This document shows positions 56,849 to 64,000 of a DNA stretch of 64,000 nt, piece by piece. The first letter of the stretch is position 1; the number at the start of each line of letters is the position of its first letter. The notes beneath the pieces are model-generated. The model saw only the letters and a list, made by a program, of their open reading frames with translations. It did no database searches and was not told the DNA's origin. The stretch comes from Hygrocybe punicea (Eukaryota; Basidiomycota; Agaricomycetes; Agaricales; Hygrophoraceae). The stretch covers positions 1,674,001 through 1,738,000 of the forward strand of contig OY744462.1 in the NCBI GenBank assembly GCA_963556145.1, written 5' to 3'. The position numbers and the translations under genes are program-made.

Positions 56849-59800
56849 TCACTGAACCCAATATCTTGCCGCTCTTGGTCCATGGTGGAGAGTGAACGAA
56901 ATGTCGTCACCTTTGCGGTGAATTTTGTGTGTATTCAGGTCTAGTGAGCCGACATCATTTTCATTTCCTGCCCCTGACGTGCTATCTATCAGCCAGTGCC
57001 ATTGGCAAAAGTAAATGAACATTTTTGACAAAGGGGATCACGTCCCTGGCAGGAACCCGCTGGACATTGGTTGATAAGAAAAATGGAATTGGTTTAGTAC
57101 TTGACAGCAACCCCCTGTGTCATCTATCTATCCCCAGTAGTTTCCGAATACGAGATCGGTTCCAGATTGAAAGAAATACATTGGTGTACTTGATAGCACG
57201 ATCTTGAGACATGTAACTGACACTTTTTCGGATCCGATGCAGCCCTCCATTGCCGCACTCCGCAGCGCTTGAGTTGATATGTGCAAGCCGGGGATCAGTG
57301 TTAGCATATGTGGACAGGAACACGCCTGGCGAACACCTAGTGTGACCCTTGGCGTGGAAGGCGTCAACGACAAACAAAGTATCGGCAAAGAACTCAGGTT
57401 CCCGTGTCATGCAGTACGGAGCCAAAGTGCAGGCGAAGTCATATATGACGATGCGAGGAGCCTTGACCCACCAAGTTACTATGGCAGAGAATACATCGTT
57501 TCGGCCCTCAGCCTTCGGGATGCAGTAAAATCCGTAGCATACAGAATGCGTACACCACACGCACATGATGCCACCTGTAAGGCGCTGCTCTCCGTATCTT
57601 GAATAATATTTCGAGCACTTGGCTCCTCGTCAGCCCCCAGGTTCATTGCGTGAGTCGTTTGCTAGATGTGGATATTCGGGGCGATGTCGAATTTGTGGTT
57701 TGGTATAGAAGCATCCAGTCTGTTGGCACTGACATTAGAAACTCATATTCAAAGATTTGAAGTGGCTATCTCACCGCTTGCCACCCAACATCCGTCTGAC
57801 GTGCACTGGGATCCATTGGTGGAGCTGGATAGACGATCAGTCCAACCAATGCCCCGTGCCCTCTGTCATGAACCCATTTGCAAAGTGCGAGAAGATGCTC
57901 CGGGTAAGCTTCTTGTCGAAACTCATGGTACTGCAGAACTTCGTAGATGGATGGAATGCAGACAAGACAAGATGAGTTGAGAGCCGTTGGTTGAGTTACA
58001 AATAGAGAGAGCATCTGCAATGCCAGTCGATTGGCCATTTGAAGGACGGATTCTTCAGCACTGAGCTAGTTTGACATGAGATCGCACAGTCGAATCCAAT
58101 GACATCACTTGCTCACCTGCACAAATAACCGCTTGTATGCTACAGGCGGGGTTTTTCCTGAGAGTAACGCTGCTACTCCATAATGCTCAGTGAATAGAGC
58201 ACTCAGAGACTCGTTCACTAGCTTCAGCTTGGCGCAGAGATCTGGGATTGCCTCAACACGGGAAAGCAAGTCTTGTTTTTTCTTCTCTGATTGACGACTT
58301 CTTTGACCCTGAAACTCGTTTCCCTCCTCCGACCAGTCATCCTCCAAGTTGACAATCAAAGAGCGGCCTTCAATGACAAAGCGGAGAGCCTTGCGAACCT
58401 GCACTTGTGGAATCAACTGCTGGCCAGTATGGTAACGTACTTCCTGTCGCTTCAAAGACTTCTCATGCAACATTGTTGGCGGACGTAGGGATGGGAGCTG
58501 ATGTTTCTGGCTAAATGCGAGGGTAACACCATCCCAAATGGTGTCTTGCGGATCTGGGCCGCACTTAGGACAGTGCATATCGGTTTCCAAACGCTGCAAA
58601 TGGCTGTAAGCAAACCATGCGCTCCGAAACATCTTCTCGTTGACAAAAGGGAAACAAGACTGGTGGACTTCGTATCGACGGGACACTGTGAGCACCCAGG
58701 CTGCAAACGGTGTCTCTGAAGATGTGTATGCACTAGTATACTCGTCGAGAAGGTCATGAGCGAAAACGATTTGATTATTGAAGTTGAAAAGGCCAAGGTT
58801 GCGGGGTTCCGGGCCAATGAAGCGGTGAAATTTTTGAGCACATGTCAGACAACGTTGTAATTGAATCTTCACTTGGTGAGCTCGGGTAGTGGTATAGATT
58901 GTACATGTACGTTCTTGTATAGCGAGGAATGGAGAATACAGCGTACGTGGCAAAGAACACAAGCAGGAAGAGCTGTCATCCAAGAACAATATATCGGGTT
59001 GGCCGTGAAGGGGTAGAGGACGTGGATAGAGCTGTAAGTCATTTGGGAGAGATGCCCAGATGGGTACGTGTATGGGCAGGTAAGATATGGCTTTGTCACC
59101 CCGAGCTGTAGCCCCGCGAACACGAGGAACTTCCAAACCATATGAGAGCGACAGCATTGATATGGGCAATCGACTCACTCAGGACAGCCGATTCTTCTGG
59201 CACCGTTTCGTCCCTCGCAGTGGGATCCGTTCGTACCAACTTTTGTAGCCCATGACGCGCTTGCATTATGTGGCCACAAGTGCTGCCCCAATCTTTCTGG
59301 CAAGTCCATTTCCCAGAACCCGCATCATTTCCATAGTATGAGACCACAGCTCGATTCTTCACAGAGGTTTGACCCTCAAAAACGACAGAGAAGTGGTTGG
59401 AATACATAACATCATCGGTGGCTTGGCGCGAGAACAGTATAACTTTGTTGGTATCGCCTGGTGAATTTGCATGAGTACAGCACACCCTGAAAGAACATTT
59501 TTACCGTTAAGTTGCAGATCATCGTCGGGGAAATGTTCCTCCCCATGGTCTCTGGCAAAACGGAGGTGAACGCAGGAACTGGTGGTACCAGATGGGCAAA
59601 AACAAGCGATTGCCCACGCTTCACCGATCCGCTTCCGTTGCAGGTGATGCCAATGAGACTGCTGCACGTTCAATAGCTTGTCTGATGTCAAATAGAAGTA
59701 CGCACCGTAGGTTCATTGTTCTTCCGGTCCCACCCTTGCACGACATATACCATTGATGAAATTTGATAAAATGGAAGACAATCAGCTAAAACAAGATTAA

Positions 59801-60176
59801 CATAGTGTTCATAGTCATCGTCTTCTGTCGGAATAATGGTTGGGATCGGAGGGGGTGAAGGAGATCTTGAAGAGCCACCGTTGTAGTCCAAGGTGCCAAT
59901 ACTCGCCTCGGACGCCCAATCTGAGGTTTCGGGCTGGGATTCCTGGCCACCGCGAGCTCCTGTACGGAAGCGCTTCAGGCGATGAGCAGGGTGTTGGGGG
60001 TTTTTTTTCCTGGGGCGTTTCATTGGGGTGGGTTTGATAACTAGTTGGGGTGAGCGATAAAACAAATGTGGAGGGTCGATAGCGGCGGCGGCAGAAACAT
60101 TGCACAAAATGGGTGAATCAGGTGGTGAATCAAGTAAGATGCGCTGGAGGGGGGGACTAGACGGGTCGTCCGACAT
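56849..60176 (-). pseudogene. KDZ-superfamily transposase, CxC5 type, with frameshifts
   Basis: Starts MSDDPSSPPLQRI (ATG at 60176) with a basic nuclear patch (MKRPRKKNPQHPAHRLKRFR) and an acidic stretch. A frame break near 59705 leads to YLTSDKLLNVQQSHW; AWAIACFCPSGTTSSCVH follows; another break near 59500 precedes a SWIM-like finger KWTCQKDWGSTCGHIMQAR. Then come DS-SSCLCS, CLTCAQKFHRFIGPEPRNLG, NNQIVFAHDLLDEYTSAYTS, HCPKCGPDPQDTIWDGVTLA (58600), and the catalytic part RIVIYDFACTLAP, FVVDAFHAKGHTRCSP and INSSAAECGNGGLHRIRKSV (57480-57200). The Asp in YDFAC, Asp in VVDAF and Glu in AAECGN may be the DDE-type triad. It ends in GDDISFTLHHGPRAARYW. Frame breaks suggest a recently dead copy, though sequence errors cannot be excluded. 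Confidence 0.78.
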
Positions 60177-60527
60177 CAAAGAAGGCGGAGCTTAGTTGGG
60201 AACTCCTGGTCACGAGGCTACGGACTGAACGCGAGTTTGGTATTTCTACACCATTTCCCTTCCCTCAGATGGTAAAACTACACCGTTCCACTTCAAGAAA
60301 ATAATGCTCAAGGGGTAAACAAACTTACTTTTTTTCTCCCACCCTAACTTTTTGACTTCATGGCACCTGCTCGTTCCCGCAGGGCTTGACACTGCAAGAA
60401 ATGCCCTGGTAACCCTCTGAGGGTGCAATGCGAACACACAAAAGCGGGGAGACAGTACTTGTCATTGGTATGTGTTAGTGTTAACCTTTGAATGGACTCA
60501 TAACTGAGCAAATTGCAGGCAAACATC
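60177..60527. other. Divergent intergenic region
   Basis: 350 bp between the KDZ/CxC5 gene (minus) and the coiled-coil gene (plus). A T-run and TTTTTGACTTC lie near 60325-60360. No further gene. Confidence 0.45.
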
Positions 60528-61707
60528 ATGGGCGATAGCTTCGATATTTCTCGCATCCAACCAGAGAACTCGGATCAAGTTGAGTTCATTCAACAGGAAA
60601 ATGGTGGCTCGGGTGAGGTATGTTGAGCAGTCTGTATCCTACAGCCCTCAAGCTCTGACGCTACCTTTCTCACAGCACGTTATCGGAGACAACCCCCTCG
60701 ATATGTCACAAACGGTGCCACATGGGAGTTTAGCCTCCCTCTGTCAAGCTCCGATTCCTTCTCTCACACAGGGCGCTTTCGGCGACTCTCAGAATCTCCC
60801 GGACGTGTTCTCGCCAACGGTGTGTTTTCCAGTATACCATTTGTCACCTTCTGATTCTCACAGCGTGCCTTGGAGGACACACAAGACCCGGTGCCATCAA
60901 ACACACAGACACCCCCAGGAACACCCTATGTAAGTCTTTCTTTTTTTTTCTTCCGAACGAAAACTAACCTAAAACATCAAATCAACATGCAAGGTTCCTG
61001 CAATCGACCCGGCCTTGCTCAACGGTACATCCCAGAATACTTCGCCAGTGTCACAAGCACAACGTCGTGTCACGAGCAACAACCAACTTTACGGCGTTGT
61101 CGAAGGTGCCAAACGTGGGAATGATCAATGGAGTAAGTCAACAACCCCTTGTTCCTCGCGGGGGCTGATTGACTGGCCCTCAGCTGTCCTTAGAACCAAG
61201 CCACTTCGCCCACTCGAAACACAGTCAGGTAAAGCAGCACTTCGTTTTTCCCGCTGCATGGAAGATATAGTAGTCCGGGAAAGTTATTCTCTAACCTCCT
61301 CCCTGTACATTTGGCTGATGAGACTTTTACATTAGGCTGAACGTGTCAGCCTCGAAACTAATTGTTGGTTTTTTGTTGCTGCTCAGCAACCTAATGCAAC
61401 CGGCCAATTCATCCATTACACATCCCCTCGCCTTCGACGAGAAGCCAAATCCGATGTCCAGGAGCTCGTCAATCAATTCAATATCTTGGTCAGCGGGCTT
61501 ATCAATGCAAGATGAAAGGAGGCACTTCAGTTAGGTAAGGCCTTGGCTGAGGCTACCAAAACGGCTGAGGCTGCTGAGGCCGAGGCTCAGGCTGCGCGAC
61601 AAGAACTGGCACAGCAGAATGCAGAGTTGACGGAGAAGGACGCATTGATGGCACAGAAAGACGCATTAATTGCCCAATATAAATTGAGGCTTGGGCTGGG
61701 AGAGTAG
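60528..61707 (+). CDS. Small-exon gene for a coiled-coil protein, function unknown
   Basis: First exon 60528-60617 (MGDSFDISRIQPEN..) ends in a GTATGT donor. Further exons fit GT..AG rules: about 60676-60714 (HVIGDNPLDMSQT), 60772-60819 (GAFGDSQNLPDVFSPT), 60864-60929 (RALEDTQDPVPSNTQTPPGT), 60995-61132 (VPAIDPALLNGTSQNTSPVS..), 61196-61229, and about 61386-61503 (FIHYTSPRLRREAKSDVQEL). The last exon encodes a regular heptad helix (AEAAEAEAQAARQELAQQNA) and stops at 61707. The join around 61504-61536 is not solved. No domain was recognised. Its divergent position next to a KDZ/CxC5 gene may be chance. Confidence 0.55.
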
Positions 61708-62310
61708 CGCTATAGCGAAGTAATATACATATATTGTCCAGCCTGGCCTGTTTTGTATACCCAACTTTTTTTATAAATTTAAAAACCGGCTGGATATGGT
61801 TTAAATACTCCAAATACTATGGAAACGGCTGAAACGGTTTATATATACTGTCTCACTAACTGAAATGGTTTGTACAAACCATTGTTGTTAACTGAGCTAT
61901 CGACGGGTCGTGGTGAATTTTTACAGCCCTTTGTATATCATTGAAGGCCATAGGCTGTATAGGGTTAGTACGGTATAGGGTAAGGGACTTATTCGTGCGA
62001 AAGAATTCAAAAATTCATTCTCTCTCGATACCAGTTGTTCGCCATGGGCTACTACCATATTGGCTCGGAAATGAAACAAAGAGCATTGCAGCTGCTGCTC
62101 AGAGGCTGGGAAGGCTGGGAATTGGACAGTATCATAATCAACTTGTCGAGCAGTTTGGCAACGGGCCATGCGATGGGGGCTCCTACGACATTAAAGTGAG
62201 ATGGAGGAAAAGTGTTACATGCCGAAAAACTACGAGACCGGACACCAGAGGTATACATGCCTGTGGAATAATCTCAAGTGGTAATCAACAAAAAGCGGGA
62301 TGAGAGTGGA
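61708..62310. other. Intergenic DNA
   Basis: Contains palindromic motifs (GGTTTGTACAAACC near 61868) and AAACGGTTTATATATACTG. The 62050-62270 stretch has no supported gene. Confidence 0.45.
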
Positions 62311-64000
62311 ATGACTCTTACTGTGATGACAGCAGAGAACAAAAGTGAGTACGATTTTCTGCTGCTATCGCTGTACGTACCCGAATATAACTGGGGATAT
62401 GCGAGTAGGAGGGCGTGTGGGTTCTCGATGACAGGACACTATATCAGGAACAACTTGAAGTTGGATGAGCGTCTACTTTCCCCAGTATTCCTTATGTCCA
62501 AACACTTCCCTCGTTGCTCCGGCATTTACTATCTCCTTCAACCCATCATCCCAAACTTCAGATTCACCACCCATCCCTCCTGGCTTCCTCAGGTTTCTCT
62601 TCGCACCAATTGCAAACTCCATGACACCGCCTCTCGCACAATCCTCACCCAGACTTTCGTAAACCCGTCTAAAATGGACACAATTCCAGTGGCAACGTAC
62701 ATGTTCCCCTTGTACGAGTTTTGCGCTGTTGTCGCTTTCCGCTGCTTTATCAGAGAGAAGGTCATCAAAGGCGTCATCAAAGAAAAGGAAGCTGCCAAAG
62801 CCCAGTATAATGAAGCTGTTGCTCGAGGCGAGACCGCTGGCTTGCTCGAACAGCATTCTCCCAACGTCTTCACCGCGACAGTTGGAATGATTCCCCTAGG
62901 AGAGACCGTTAGAGTCAAGATTGAGTATATCATGGAGCTGAAACATGATGCCGAAATTGACGGATTGCGATTCACAATTCCGACAACAATCGCGCCACGT
63001 CAAGAACCCAGCAAGCTAAGTGCGTCCCACGGTGGGTCAATGCCAAGCATGCTTGAAAGCGCTGGGATCAATATTTCTGTCCAAATCATCATGCAGAGCC
63101 ATATCCGCTCTATCCAATCCCCATCACACCGTATTTCGATACATCTGGGCGCTCACGTTGAAGATGCCCTGGAAGATTCTTTCGATCCAACACATGCGCT
63201 TGCCATCCTCCGTCAGTCGTCTTCAGAACTTGACACCGACTTTGTTCTTCTTGTCAAGTGCGCCGGTCTTGTTTCCCCACGGGCTCTTCTCGAGACTCAC
63301 TCCACAGTGACAAAGTGGGCGGCACTCATGGTCACCCTCGTCCCAAGGTTTAATCTTCCACCGGCTCTTATGCCCGAGATTGTCTTCGTTGTAGACTGTT
63401 TGAGCAGCATGATTCAGAGGATGAACTCCCTTAAATATGTTCTCGTTGCCTTCCTCGAGTCTCTCCCTTTTGGCGTCAACTTCAATGTCTGCACTTTCAG
63501 TTCAAAGGACTCCTTTCTGTGGAAGAAATCTTGACCCAATTCCGTTCTTGCCGTAGAGAGGGCTCAAAAATATGTTGAAGGCATGAAGGCAAGCTTTCGT
63601 GACCCCGATATCCTCTCTGCCATCAAATCCACTATCTCCAAATGCTGCAAGCACTTGATACTCCAGATCATTGTTCTTACCGCTGGATTGTGGAATTCAG
63701 ATGGACTGTTCCAGTATATCACGGAGGTGACTGCCAAAGGGGATGTACGCCTCTTCAGTGTGGGCGTCGGTTGGAATGTATCTCACTCAAAGGTGGAAGG
63801 CATTGCTAGAGTGGGCAATGGGATTGCTCAGATTGTAAGGGATGAGGAAAAGATGGAGGTAAAAATCACGAGGATGCTAAGGGGAGCTTTAAGCGCGCAC
63901 GTTAATGATTACCGGTTGGAGTGGGATGACATGCCCACGAAGGAGCAAACACGATTGGTCAACAGGTCGACGAGGAAGATAAGCCTATTTGACCGAACAC
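62311..64000 (+). pseudogene. VIT- and VWA-domain protein with an in-frame stop, cut by the window end
   Basis: After a poorly defined start (ATG 62311; an intron to about 62490 is likely) the frame enters a VIT domain: ASRTILTQTFVNPSK, ATYMFPLYEFCAVVAFRCFI, VIKGVIKEKEAAKAQYNEAV, ARGETAGLLEQHSPNVFTAT and KHDAEIDGLRFTIPTTIAPR. The VWA domain follows (MPEIVFVVDCLSSMIQRMNS). Here the metal-site motif DxSxS reads D-C-L-S-S, so the first Ser is Leu, and the usual LTDG reads LTAG. A TGA at 63532-63534 interrupts the VWA domain; the same frame stays open after it to the window end (VRLFSVGVGWNVSHSKVEGI). These proteins, related to inter-alpha-trypsin heavy chains, are common in basidiomycetes with unclear roles. 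The stop and the altered metal site suggest a decaying copy. Confidence 0.75.

Overview
This window looks like nuclear DNA of a mushroom-forming basidiomycete (Agaricomycetes). Host genes have many short introns with GTRNGT donors and CTRAY branch sites. The transposon load is typical of that group: KDZ transposases of the CxC1, CxC2 and CxC5 types, CACTA/Tnp2-like genes, PIF/Harbinger, hAT-like elements and a Ty3/gypsy chromovirus. I cannot name the species. No rRNA, tRNA or CRISPR array was found.

Layout. Positions 1-7903 repeat 10096-17995 at an offset of 10,095 bp. The two copies look the same until about 7535; after that copy 1 gathers single-base errors up to a 200-N gap (7904-8103). 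This looks more like a redundant contig end than a biological duplication. Positions 8375-10121 hold an intact minus-strand membrane protein gene. Positions 10132-15303 are old transposon debris ending in a gag pseudogene. A young, complete chromovirus (15304-22427, 562-bp LTRs with no difference seen, TSD CCAAG) has inserted into that gag pseudogene. The element shows an 11-nt self-primer/PBS match, a GGGTTTT slippery site at the end of gag, a chromodomain followed by an ASCH-like domain, and a third ORF that runs into the 3' LTR. Its pol carries one in-frame TGA.

Positions 23505-24974 (minus) encode a predicted secreted protein built from phase-1 modular exons separated by near-identical introns. 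Positions 25.57-31.27 kb form a block of host genes, mostly decayed: a CDC73 pseudogene, a short acidic protein gene, a fragment related to the membrane protein gene, and a PdxT/SNO pseudogene. A 1.9-kb foldback element lies between the last two.

Positions 31.4-50.0 kb are a transposon graveyard with several insertions dated by their target-site duplications: a Harbinger-type MITE (TTA), a 1.4-kb hAT-like element (GATTGGAG), a hairpin MITE (CCTGCAGA), and two opposed solo LTRs (GTGGT and AAGGG) inside a KDZ/CxC1 pseudogene. Positions 52.4-53.9 kb encode a PP2C phosphatase. Positions 54.6-55.25 kb are a 63-bp satellite. Positions 55.4-60.2 kb (minus) hold a KDZ/CxC5 locus, divergent from a small-exon coiled-coil gene (60.5-61.7 kb). 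The window ends inside a VIT/VWA-domain gene that carries an in-frame stop.

All calls come from reading the sequence and from remembered family motifs. No database search was run.
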